64,000 bases of DNA from NCBI RefSeq assembly GCF_029968095.1, contig NZ_JASCIR010000031.1, forward strand, positions 1-64,000, in the 5' to 3' direction. The stretch comes from Streptomyces solicavernae (lineage in GTDB: Bacteria > Actinomycetota > Actinomycetes > Streptomycetales > Streptomycetaceae). Position numbers and translations under genes: made by a program. How positions within the stretch are numbered: the stretch's first letter is position 1; the number at the start of each line of letters is the position of its first letter. The notes beneath the pieces are model-generated. The model saw only the letters and a list, made by a program, of their open reading frames with translations, did no database searches and was not told where the DNA came from. Positions 24,789-34,216 of the stretch are shown here, in pieces.

Positions 24789-25118
24789 ATGAGCATCGTG
24801 AAGATCAACGCCCTGACCGTGCCGCAGGAGCAGCGCGAGGTCCTGGAGAAGCGCTTCGCCTCCCGCGCGGGCGCCGTGGAGAGCGCCGACGGCTTCGAGT
24901 GGTTCGAGCTCCTCAAGCCGCTGGAGGGCACCGACCAGTACCTGGTGTACACGCGCTGGCGCGACGAGGCCGCGTTCCAGGCCTGGATGGAGGGTCCGAT
25001 GAAGGCCGCTCACCAGGGTGGCGGCGGAGAGGGCGGCGAACGCCCGAAGCCCGCGGCGACCGGTTCGACGGTGTGGACGTTCGAGGTCGTCCAGCAGGCC
25101 CCGCCGAAGCGGGCCTGA
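24789..25118 (+). CDS. Antibiotic biosynthesis monooxygenase (ABM) domain protein
   Basis: 109 aa. The dimeric ferredoxin-like fold is recognisable from MSIVKINALTVPQEQREVLEKRF and the central strand-helix ESADGFEWFELLKPLEGTDQYLVYTRWRDEAAFQAW. This pattern is closest to heme-degrading IsdG/HmoA-like or quinol-type ABM proteins. A Gly/Glu-rich loop (HQGGGGEGGERPKP) precedes the final strand. The true activity (heme handling versus small-molecule oxidation) is undecided. It is followed after 104 nt by the GNAT gene with an intervening palindrome. Confidence 0.83.
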   Translation: MSIVKINALTVPQEQREVLEKRFASRAGAVESADGFEWFELLKPLEGTDQYLVYTRWRDEAAFQAWMEGPMKAAHQGGGGEGGERPKPAATGSTVWTFEVVQQAPPKRA

Positions 25119-25182
25119 GCCGTCCGAGCCGCCCGTACCTCCTGAGCGCCCTCAGGACTCCGTTATCCCGTTATCCCGTAAT

Positions 25183-25208
25183 CCCGTTGCACGCGCGCGT
25201 GCAACGGG
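25183..25208. terminator. Perfect 26-bp palindrome between ABM and GNAT genes
   Basis: Arms CCCGTTGCACGCG (25183-25195) and CGCGTGCAACGGG (25196-25208) form a fully symmetric palindrome with no spacer. It sits 15 nt before the GNAT start and after three TTATCCCG-like repeats (25163-25185). It could be a terminator of the ABM gene, an operator, or a hairpin restricting GNAT translation; sequence alone does not decide. Confidence 0.5.
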
Positions 25209-25222
25209 CCGAGCATCGGGCC

Positions 25223-25714
25223 ATGCCTTCCTGGACCGTCAGGCCCGAGCCGTACGACTCCGCCACCGCGGCCGCGCTCTGGCGCGCGTACTACACCGAG
25301 GTGAGCGACCGCTGGTACGTACGCGAGACCGGGCGCCGCACCCCGCCCGACGAGCTGGAGCGCGGTGTCACGGTGGAGACCGGCGCCGATCTCGCGCCGC
25401 CCGCCGGCACGCTCCTCGTCGGCCGGTACGGGGGGCTGCCGGGCGCGAGTGCGGGGCTGCGGCTCCTCGGCGCCGGGCGGGCGGAGCTGACCCGGGTGTA
25501 CGTGGACGACGCGTTGCGCGCCACCGGCGGCGGCGCGGCCCTGATGGCGGCCGTCGAGCGCTCCGCGCGGGGTCTCGGGGCGCGTGAGCTGGTGCTCGAC
25601 ACCCGCCTCGACCTGGTGGAGGCCCGCGCCCTCTACACCCGGCACGGCTTCCGGGAGATCCCGGCGTACGCCACCGGCCCGTACAGCGAGATCTGGTACG
25701 GCAAACACCTCTGA
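25223..25714 (+). CDS. GNAT-family N-acetyltransferase
   Basis: 163 aa from ATG 25223. The acetyl-CoA loop is seen as LTRVYVDDALRATGGGAALMAAVERSARGLG (the R/Q-x-x-G-x-G/A element, here RATGGG). Motif B is ELVLDTRLDLVEARALYTRHGFREIPAY, and the C-terminus YSEIWYGKHL is typical. The acceptor is unknown. The ribosome site is poor, because the 26-bp palindrome lies right upstream, which may restrict translation. Confidence 0.85.
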   Translation: MPSWTVRPEPYDSATAAALWRAYYTEVSDRWYVRETGRRTPPDELERGVTVETGADLAPPAGTLLVGRYGGLPGASAGLRLLGAGRAELTRVYVDDALRATGGGAALMAAVERSARGLGARELVLDTRLDLVEARALYTRHGFREIPAYATGPYSEIWYGKHL

Positions 25715-25836
25715 CAGGGCCGCGCCGCTGGCCGACCGAGCGCACGAACACCCGCAGTACGCGCGTGTGAAGACGGCCCCGCGTGAGCGAAAACCCGCAC
25801 CACGCGCGTGTGCGGGCGGCCGCGCGCCGGCCGTTC

Positions 25837-27897
25837 TCATCGCCGCCCCGCCCGCTGTTTCTCGATCGCCGTCATCACCCCGTCGTGCGGGCGTTCGCTG
25901 TCGGAGCCGCACAGTTCCGTGTTCAGCTCCTCCACGAGCTGTGCCAGGTCCGTGGGGCGGTCCGGGCCCCACCAGTCGCCGAGGAGTTCGGCCAGGGACT
26001 CCTCGCGGGCCCTGGCGAGGCGGCCGGCGACCTCGCGCCCGGTGTCCGTGAGGACGAGGACCAGGCCTTCGCGCAGGGCCAGATGCCGCTCCTCCACCTG
26101 CCGGGCGGCGGCCTGGACCACGGGCAGGGGCACGGCGCTGTGCTCGGCGAGCCGGGCCGGTTCCACGACCCCGTACCGCTGGATGCGCAGCACCAGCCAG
26201 CTCGCGGCCGGGAGCAGGTCGTACCCCGCGCGTGCGGTGATTTTCTTGTAGATCTCCTTGCGGCCCTCGCGCGTGCCGAGAACCGACAGGGCGCGCATCA
26301 CCTCGTCGTGCGAAGACCGCTCGACGGGGTTGCTGGCCAGGGTCTCGGTGATCTCCGGCGCGGTGACCGAGCCGCGCAGCCGGTCCTCCTTGAGCAGCCA
26401 GGACAGCGCGAACGCGACGAGGGCGACCGGCGCGGCGTACAGGAAGACATCGGTGATCGCCGAGGAATAGGCCTGCAGCGCCAACGGGCGGACTTCGGGC
26501 GGGAGTTGGGTCATGGCCCGCGGGTCGGCCTCCAGACCGGCGACCGTGCCGGGCGGCAGAGCCTGGCCGGTGAGGGCGGCGGTGAGCTTGTCGTCGAGGC
26601 GATTCGCGAAGATCGTGCCGAAGATCGCCACACCGAACGAGGCGCCGATGGAGCGGAAGAAGGTGGCGCCGGAGGTGGCGACGCCCAGGTCCTCGTACGA
26701 GACGGCGTTCTGCACGATCAGGACGAGGACCTGCATGACCAGGCCGAGGCCGAGTCCGAAGACGAAGAAGTAGCCGCTCATCTCCACAGTGGAGCTGGTC
26801 TCCCTGAGCTGGTGCAGGAGCAGCAGGCCGAGCGTGGTGACGGCGGTGCCGAGGACCGGGAAGACCTTCCAGCGGCCGGTGCGGCTGACGATCTGGCCGG
26901 AGACGGTGGACGAGAGCAGCAGGCCGAGCACCATGGGCAGCATGTGGACGCCCGACATGGTCGGCGACACACCGTGCACGACCTGCAGGAACGTCGGCAG
27001 GTAGGTCATCGCGCCGAACATCGCGAAGCCGACGACGAAGCTGATCACCGCGGACAGGGTGAACGTACGGATCCGGAACAGCTTCAGCGGAAGCACCGGC
27101 TCCGCAGCTCTGCGCTCCACCGCGACGAACGCCACGAGCAGTACTACGGCGAGCACCGCGAGGCCGATGATCTGCGCCGAGCTCCAGGCCCAGGTGGTGC
27201 CGCCGAGGGAGGCGACGAGCACCAGGCAGGTGGCGACGGAGGCGATCAGGACCGTGCCCAGGTAATCGATGACGTGCCGCTGCGAGCGGACCGGGATGTG
27301 CAGCGCGGCGGCGATGACGAGGAGCGCGACGACGCCGATGGGCAGATTGACGTAGAACACCCAGCGCCAGGAGAGGTGGTCGACGAAGAGCCCGCCGAGC
27401 AGCGGCCCGAGCACGCTCGTCGCGCCGAAGACGGCGCCGAACAGGCCCTGGTACTTGCCGCGTTCGCGGGGCGGCACGAGGTCGCCGACGATCGCCATCG
27501 ACAGCACCATCAGGCCACCGCCACCGAGGCCCTGCAGCGCGCGGAAGCCGATGAGCTGCGGCATGTTCTGCGCCATCCCGCAGAGCGCGGAGCCGATCAG
27601 GAAGATCACGATGGCGGTCTGGAAGAGCTTCTTCCGGCCGAACTGGTCACCGAGCTTGCCCCAGAGCGGGGTGGCTGCGGTCGCGGCCAGCATGTACGCG
27701 GTGACCACCCAGGACAGGTGCTTCATACCGCCCAGTTCGCTGACGATCGTCGGCAGCGCCGTGGACACGATGGTCTGGTCGAGCGCGGCGAGCAGCATGC
27801 CGAGCAGCAGCGCTCCGATGGACACGAGCACGCTCCCGTGGCCGTGCTTGCCGGGTGTCGCCGGGAGCGCGCCGCCCCCCTGGTCCGTCGTCGTCAT
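25837..27897 (-). CDS. DHA2-family MFS drug transporter with C-terminal winged-helix-like domain
   Basis: 686 aa; ATG 27897 with AGGAGG 6 nt upstream. Fourteen membrane helices (residues about 20-510) include the DHA2 motif LAALDQTIVSTALPTIVSELGG and the loop GKLGDQFGRKKLF. RALQGLGGGGLMVLSMAIVGD and the antiporter-type GPLLGGLFVDHLSWRWVFYVNLP also fit. The last 150 or so residues are cytoplasmic and look like a MarR/winged-helix fold (YDLLPAASWLVLRIQRYGVVEPARLAEHSAV...LREGLVLVLTDTGREVAGRL). Such fusions occur in Streptomyces exporters and may sense the drug or modulate transport. No separate regulator gene is adjacent. Confidence 0.86.
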   Translation of the reverse strand: MTTTDQGGGALPATPGKHGHGSVLVSIGALLLGMLLAALDQTIVSTALPTIVSELGGMKHLSWVVTAYMLAATAATPLWGKLGDQFGRKKLFQTAIVIFLIGSALCGMAQNMPQLIGFRALQGLGGGGLMVLSMAIVGDLVPPRERGKYQGLFGAVFGATSVLGPLLGGLFVDHLSWRWVFYVNLPIGVVALLVIAAALHIPVRSQRHVIDYLGTVLIASVATCLVLVASLGGTTWAWSSAQIIGLAVLAVVLLVAFVAVERRAAEPVLPLKLFRIRTFTLSAVISFVVGFAMFGAMTYLPTFLQVVHGVSPTMSGVHMLPMVLGLLLSSTVSGQIVSRTGRWKVFPVLGTAVTTLGLLLLHQLRETSSTVEMSGYFFVFGLGLGLVMQVLVLIVQNAVSYEDLGVATSGATFFRSIGASFGVAIFGTIFANRLDDKLTAALTGQALPPGTVAGLEADPRAMTQLPPEVRPLALQAYSSAITDVFLYAAPVALVAFALSWLLKEDRLRGSVTAPEITETLASNPVERSSHDEVMRALSVLGTREGRKEIYKKITARAGYDLLPAASWLVLRIQRYGVVEPARLAEHSAVPLPVVQAAARQVEERHLALREGLVLVLTDTGREVAGRLARAREESLAELLGDWWGPDRPTDLAQLVEELNTELCGSDSERPHDGVMTAIEKQRAGRR

Positions 27898-28124
27898 CGG
27901 CGCCTCCTCAGGCCGCTACGGCGCAGCCGCCGCCGGCGGGTCCCCCGTACGGGGCCCGCCGCACCTTCCATCGTGGTCGGTTCGGCCGGTTATGGCCTGT
28001 CGAGGGGGTGCGGCGGCCGCTGTGGCTGAGGAACGCCCTGGGCGGCGCGGCCGGGGCGCTGCATAATCGCCCCCGGACCGCCTTGGCGCAGGAGCGCCGG
28101 GGAACTGGGGAGGGGGACCCTACG

Positions 28125-29036
28125 GTGAGCGCACTCACCTGCCCGCAGTGCGGTACGCCCAGGACCGCGGGCGGCGGCCCGGCCTGCGGCTGCGGACGGC
28201 GCGCGGCGGACGCGCTCCGCGAGACCCGCACGGCGGAGGCGGCCGCCGCCGAGGACTTCGACCTGCTGCGGCTGCGGCCCTATGTGTCGTTAGCGGAACC
28301 GACGGGTCCAACGGCCGCTATGGAAGCGGAAGTTCCGGCCCACGTATCGCTACCGTCGGCCACGCCGCCTCCGCCGAAGGCACCGGGGCCACCGAAAATG
28401 CCCGAGACGACGGAGACGCCGAAGCCCCCGGAGTCCCCGAAGCCCCCGGAGTTCCCGGAGTTCCCGGACCACGCCCATGTGACCCGACCGGCGCGCCCGA
28501 CCCGCCGCACCCGCGGCTCTCGTCCGAGCCGCACCACCCTCCTGACCACCGCGGCCGCAGCCCTGGCCGTGGTCGCCGTGACGGTCACGGCGAGCGGGCT
28601 GTTCTCCGCCGGGCCCGACCAGGAACACGCGCTCCCGGACCACCGCACGACGCCCCCGGCCCCGCCTCGTACGACGACGCAGGCCCCGGCCCGTACGCAC
28701 ACGCCGCCCGAGTCGCCGAAGGCCGCCGCCACCGCCTCGCGTTCCGGAGCGGAGCGGCCCTCCCGCTCCGGGCCCCCGACGCGTACCGCGCCTGCGGTGC
28801 TGCGGGCGGGCGACGAGGGCCCGGAGGTGCGGGAGCTGCAGGACCGGCTCAGGCAGCGGTACTTCTACGCGGGCCCGACGCACGGGAGTTACGACGTCCT
28901 GGTCGAGGACGCGGTCGCGCGCTACCAGTACGCGGAGGGGGTTGAGGGCGACCCGCAGGGCGTGTACGGCCCGGCTACGCGCAGGGCGCTGGAGGCCGAG
29001 ACGACGGAACCGAGCGGGGCGGGCCAGTCCCGTTGA
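28125..29036 (+). CDS. Zinc-ribbon, membrane-spanning peptidoglycan-binding protein
   Basis: 303 aa from GTG 28125 with a GGGGAGGGGG site. The N-terminus has a C4-type mini zinc ribbon (TCPQCGTPRTAGGGPACGCGRR). A Pro/Glu-rich repeat linker (ETPKPPESPKPPEFPEFP) follows, then a basic stretch and one TM helix (TLLTTAAAALAVVAVTVTASGLF), a long Pro/Thr stalk, and a PG_binding_1 domain (LRAGDEGPEVRELQDRLRQRYFYAG...VYGPATRRALE). Topology suggests a cytoplasmic ribbon and an external wall-binding domain. It may be a wall-linked sensor or scaffold. The stop codon abuts a 16-bp tandem repeat. Confidence 0.8.
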   Translation: MSALTCPQCGTPRTAGGGPACGCGRRAADALRETRTAEAAAAEDFDLLRLRPYVSLAEPTGPTAAMEAEVPAHVSLPSATPPPPKAPGPPKMPETTETPKPPESPKPPEFPEFPDHAHVTRPARPTRRTRGSRPSRTTLLTTAAAALAVVAVTVTASGLFSAGPDQEHALPDHRTTPPAPPRTTTQAPARTHTPPESPKAAATASRSGAERPSRSGPPTRTAPAVLRAGDEGPEVRELQDRLRQRYFYAGPTHGSYDVLVEDAVARYQYAEGVEGDPQGVYGPATRRALEAETTEPSGAGQSR

Positions 29037-29146
29037 CGGACGTCCGGACTGATGGACCTACGGGCTGACGGGCGTACGGACTGACGGGCGTACGGACTGA
29101 CGGGCGTACGAACTGACGGACGTACGGACTGACGGACGTACGGAAA
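29035..29146. repeat. Tandem repeat, 16-bp unit (7 copies)
   Basis: Seven back-to-back copies of GACGGGCGTACGGACT (variants GACGGACGTACGGACT etc.) begin at the stop codon of the peptidoglycan-binding gene. Confidence 0.9.
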
Positions 29147-29237
29147 GCGCCACACGCGCGGGGTTCGGCCCGAGCCTTCACCAGGCATCACGCGCTGCAC
29201 GTTCAGCTCGCGGAAACGCGCACATGTACGGGCGGAT

Positions 29238-29915
29238 TCAGCCCTCGAAAACGCGCACCTGAAGCGTCCCCGACCCGTCCCCCGTCGCCTGGACGGTGAT
29301 CTGGTTCAGGTCCATGACGTGGGCGTCGGGTGTGAACGCCGCCGCGCGGGGGCCCACGCCCACGACGCGCATGCCGGCCGCGCGCCCGGCGGTGATGCCG
29401 GCTTCGGAGTCCTCGAAGACGATGCAGTCGGCGGGGTCGACACCGAGTTCGGCGGCGCCCTTCAGGAAGCCCTCGGGATCCGGCTTGCTCGCGCCCACGG
29501 ACTCGGCGGTCACCTGGACGAGGGGCAGGTCGAGCCCGGCAGCGCCCATGCGGGCCTTGGCGAGTTCGGTGTCGGCCGAGGTGACCAGGGCGTGCGGCAG
29601 GGAGGCGAGGGAGGACATGAAGGCGGCGGCCCCGCCGATCGGGACGACGCCTTCGACGTCGGCGGTCTCCTGGGCGAGCATCTCGCGGTTCTCCGCGTAG
29701 TTCTCGGCCATGGGGCGGCCGGGCAGCAGGACGGCCATGGAGGCGTAGCCCTGGCGGCCGTGGACGACCTTGATGACCTCGTCGAAGTCGAGGCCGTGCC
29801 GCTCGGACCAGCGGCGCCAGCAGCGCTCCACCACGGCGTCGGAGTTGACCAGCGTGCCGTCCATGTCGAGCAGGAGCGCGCGGGCGGTCAGAACGGTGGT
29901 GGGCGTGGCCGTCAT
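29238..29915 (-). CDS. HAD-superfamily sugar-phosphatase-like hydrolase
   Basis: 225 aa; ATG 29915 with AGGAG 7 nt upstream. HAD motif I is LLLDMDGTLVNSD, motif II is ALVTSAD, and motif III/IV is VGASKPDPEGFLKGAAELGVDPADCIVFEDSEAGITAGRAAGM. An alpha-helical cap lies between motifs I and II. This resembles 2-deoxyglucose-6-phosphate or glycerol-phosphatase-type subfamily IA enzymes that recycle sugar phosphates. Stand-alone gene; repeats lie on both flanks. Confidence 0.88.
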   Translation of the reverse strand: MTATPTTVLTARALLLDMDGTLVNSDAVVERCWRRWSERHGLDFDEVIKVVHGRQGYASMAVLLPGRPMAENYAENREMLAQETADVEGVVPIGGAAAFMSSLASLPHALVTSADTELAKARMGAAGLDLPLVQVTAESVGASKPDPEGFLKGAAELGVDPADCIVFEDSEAGITAGRAAGMRVVGVGPRAAAFTPDAHVMDLNQITVQATGDGSGTLQVRVFEG

Positions 29916-30104
29916 CGGCAGGCTCCTGGGCGGGGCGGGGAAAGAATCAAAGGGCCCCGCCCGCCGGTCAGGGAGAACAGGCGGGAACCACTTTGTTCCT
30001 GCACGATACAAAACGAGACGGTCCCGCGCCACCGCCCTGCCCGATTCCGGCACCGCCCACCTCGCGAACGCACCGAAATCCACCGCAGCGCGGCACCGGG
30101 AACC

Positions 30105-30222
30105 ACCGCACGCGCGGCGCCAGGGAACCGCCCCACGCGCGGTGCCGAAACCCACCCCACGCGCGGCGCCGAAACCCACCCCACGCGCGGCGCCGAAAAC
30201 CACCCCACGCGCGGCGCCGCCC
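30105..30222. repeat. Tandem repeat, 24-bp unit (about 5 copies)
   Basis: Units begin ACCCCACGCGCGGCGCCGAA and continue with a short C-rich end. They lie in the 337-nt gap 29916-30252 between the HAD gene start and the GDT1-like gene end. No gene is supported in that gap; apparent reading frames are repeat artefacts. Confidence 0.85.
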
Positions 30223-30252
30223 ACACACCCCCACCAGCGGCCCAAAAGACCG

Positions 30253-30843
30253 TCACTCACCTCGCGGCGCCACGGCCTCGTACAGGCTGAATCCCGCGAG
30301 GGCGAGCATCACCATCGCGGCGACCTTGGTGACGAGCCGCAGTGGTACGCGCCGCATGAGCGCCTGACCCCCGACGATCCCGATCCCGGCGACCGTCCAC
30401 AGCGCGAGCACCGCGCCCAGGCCGACCGAGAGCGGATCCTCGTACCGGGCCGCGAGGTTGGCCGTCATGATCTGCGTGAGATCGCCGAACTCGGCGACCA
30501 GGATCAGCATGAAGCCTGCGCCGGAGACCTTCCAGAAGCCCTGGTTCTCGGGCTGCCTGATGCGCTCCTCGTCCTCGTCCTTCTTCATCAGCAGGATCAG
30601 CGCGCCGCCGAGGAAGAGCACACCGGTGAGCGCCTGGAGGAGCCGGTGGGGCAGCAGCGTGAGGACGCTGCCCGCCGCGATGGCGAGCGCGACGTGCACC
30701 AGAAAGGCGGCGGCGACCCCGGCGAAGACGTACGAGGCACGGTAGCGCGTGCCGAGTACGAGTCCGGCGAGCGCCGTCTTGTCGGGGAGCTCGGCGAGGA
30801 AGACGACGCCGAAGACGAGCGCCGTGACGCTGAAGCTGATCAA
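30253..30843 (-). CDS. TMEM165/GDT1 (UPF0016) family cation transporter
   Basis: 196 aa, six or seven membrane helices in two homologous halves. The family signature E-x-G/P-D-K/L-T appears twice: FLAELPDKTALAGL in the first half and LVAEFGDLTQIMTANLA in the second. A cytoplasmic acidic loop (KKDEDEERIRQPENQ) lies between the halves. Members export Mn2+ or Ca2+, and bacterial ones are mostly manganese exporters. Start is TTG 30843 after GAGGAA. The 347-nt gap 30844-31190 beyond it holds no gene; I saw no manganese riboswitch there. Confidence 0.87.
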   Translation of the reverse strand: MISFSVTALVFGVVFLAELPDKTALAGLVLGTRYRASYVFAGVAAAFLVHVALAIAAGSVLTLLPHRLLQALTGVLFLGGALILLMKKDEDEERIRQPENQGFWKVSGAGFMLILVAEFGDLTQIMTANLAARYEDPLSVGLGAVLALWTVAGIGIVGGQALMRRVPLRLVTKVAAMVMLALAGFSLYEAVAPRGE

Positions 30844-31190
30844 GGTTCCTCAATCGGTCGGGCCGCCCGCCGAGACGTGGCCGCACGCGACGGCACCTCG
30901 GCACGACAGCGGTCCCTCCAGCCTACGGGACCCCCTCGTCAGTACCTCCTCAGCACCTCGTCGGCAGCCGTTACACCTGATATCCGCGTATTTATCCGGC
31001 CAAGCATCAACTCCCGTACCGCCACACCCTCGTGACGATCCGGCACGTTCCGACACGATCCGGCAGACCTCTTGATGTGCACGTGCCATTGACGCGACCC
31101 TGTCACTCGGCGCTCACCCCACGGAAACCCCGGAGCGCCAGCATGGCTTGGCCCGAATCGGCCAACACCCCCCACCTCAAGGGAGTTCGC

Positions 31191-31877
31191 ATGTCAGGTG
31201 TCTACGCGCGTCGACGCACCGCCGCGCACCGCAGCCCCCTCCTCGGCCGCCGCCGGATCGCCCTCCTCGCCTCCGCCGCGGGTCTGGTCACGGCCACGGC
31301 GCTGCTGACCGGCACACCCGCACAGGCCGCCCCGCCCACCCCGGTCGACGCGGCCACCGCCCGTGCATACCTGGGCGAGCTGACCGAGCAGGCCGAGGGT
31401 TCCTCGGACGGCTACAGCCGCGACAAGTTCCCGCACTGGAGCACCCAGGAGGGCGCCTGCAACACCCGCGAGGTGGTCCTCAAGCGCGACGGCGAGGACG
31501 TCGAGCAGGACTCCAGCTGCGCGGCCACCTCCGGCAGCTGGTTCTCCGAGTACGACGGCGAGACCTGGACGGCGTCCGGCGACGTCGACATCGACCACGT
31601 CGTCCCGCTCTCCGAGGGCTGGAAGTCCGGCGCGTCCTCCTGGACCACGGCCGAGCGCGAGAGCTTCGCCAACGACCTGACCCGGCCGCAGCTGATAGCC
31701 GTCACCGACAACGTCAACCAGTCCAAGGGCGACCGGGACCCCGCGGAGTGGCTGCCGCCGGAGTCCTCGTACAACTGCATGTACGCGCGGATGTGGGTGG
31801 ACGTGAAGCACCACTACGACATGACCGTCGACTCCGCCGAGAAGCAGGCCCTGGAGGGCATCCTCAACGGCTGCTGA
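31191..31877 (+). CDS. Secreted HNH-family nuclease
   Basis: 228 aa; ATG 31191 after GGGAG. The signal peptide contains RRRIALLASAAGLVTATALLTGTPAQA, with possible twin-arginine character at RRRI. The HNH-type core VDIDHVVPLSEGWKSGASSW is followed by FANDLTRPQLIAVTDNVNQSKGDRDPAEWLPP, the DUF1524-like pattern of extracellular nucleases of the GmrSD C-terminal group. Catalytic His is in DIDHVVPL and a metal ligand lies in NVNQSKGDRDP. It probably scavenges extracellular nucleic acid for phosphate, which would fit the phosphatase next door. Confidence 0.84.
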   Translation: MSGVYARRRTAAHRSPLLGRRRIALLASAAGLVTATALLTGTPAQAAPPTPVDAATARAYLGELTEQAEGSSDGYSRDKFPHWSTQEGACNTREVVLKRDGEDVEQDSSCAATSGSWFSEYDGETWTASGDVDIDHVVPLSEGWKSGASSWTTAERESFANDLTRPQLIAVTDNVNQSKGDRDPAEWLPPESSYNCMYARMWVDVKHHYDMTVDSAEKQALEGILNGC

Positions 31878-31965
31878 ACCAGGTCCTTTGAACCAGGTCC
31901 TGAAACCAGGTCCTGAACCAAGTCGTGGCCCGAATCATGAACCAAGTCCTGCATCGGTTCCTGAT
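31870..31965. repeat. Direct repeats after the nuclease gene
   Basis: Four or more copies of GAACCAGGTCCT/GAACCAAGTC follow the nuclease stop codon. A GGTTCC...GCAACGGTTGC fold-back with GACCTGCAAC lies at 31966-32002, a possible terminator. Confidence 0.6.
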
Positions 31966-32062
31966 TCGGTTCCCGCAACGGTTGCTGACCTGCAACAGAG
32001 GGAACCTCCCCACTTCCCTCCGTCGTTCCGTACCGTACGGGGCGACGGAGGAGAGTGATCGC

Positions 32063-33712
<1,650 letters not shown>

Positions 33713-33755
33713 CAGGTTCCGCGTGCGGACGCCGTGGTCCCGGGCGCGACGCCGG

Positions 33756-33965
33756 TTCCGGGTGCGGAGCTCGCGGTTGCAGGTGCAGAGGCCGCGGTTC
33801 CGAGGGCGGAACCCGCAGTTCCGGGCGCGGAGCCCGCGGTTCCGGGCGCGGAGCCCGCAGTTCCGGGCGCGGAGCCCGCGGTTCCGGGCGCGGAGCCCGC
33901 GGTTCCGGGCGCGGAGCCCGCAGTTCCGGGCGCGGAGCCCGCGGTTCCGGGCGCGGAGCCCGCGG
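33756..33965. repeat. Tandem repeat, 21-bp unit, ten copies
   Basis: Ten exact-length copies of a unit beginning TTCCGGGCGCGGAGCCCGC and ending GG or AG. The last seven differ only at one base (CGG/CAG). The unit is 7 codons long, so open frames run through on several frames. It lies in the 504-nt gap 33713-34216 between the PhoD-like gene and the FAD protein; the remaining right part holds the FAD-gene promoter and no clear gene. Confidence 0.95.
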
Positions 33966-34216
33966 TTCCGCGTACGTCCGCGAACGGAGTCCACGAACGG
34001 AGTCCGCGTACAGCGTCCACGTACAGAGCGTGCCCAGGGCTGGCGTGATCCGGCCCACACCGGCGGGGGTTGGCTCGTCCAGGGGTTCGACAGAGCCTGA
34101 TCCGGCGGCATGATGAGCCGGACGATCCGCTTCCAGCACACCGGTCACGCCGGTGGCAGCGGGCAGCGGTGGTCGCAGGAGCCTCATTTCGCCCATCCGC
34201 CCCGGGAGTTACACCT

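Noticed and set aside
30105..30234. Minus-strand open frame with repeated AWGGFR units
   Set aside because: Also a product of the 24-bp tandem repeat.
30844..31190. Possible manganese (yybP-ykoY) riboswitch before the GDT1-like gene
   Set aside because: No convincing match to the conserved loops.
33734..34048. Open frame encoding GAEPAVP repeats, as if a collagen-like or repeat protein
   Set aside because: It arises from a 21-bp tandem repeat that stays open in several frames; there is no upstream signal or ribosome site.
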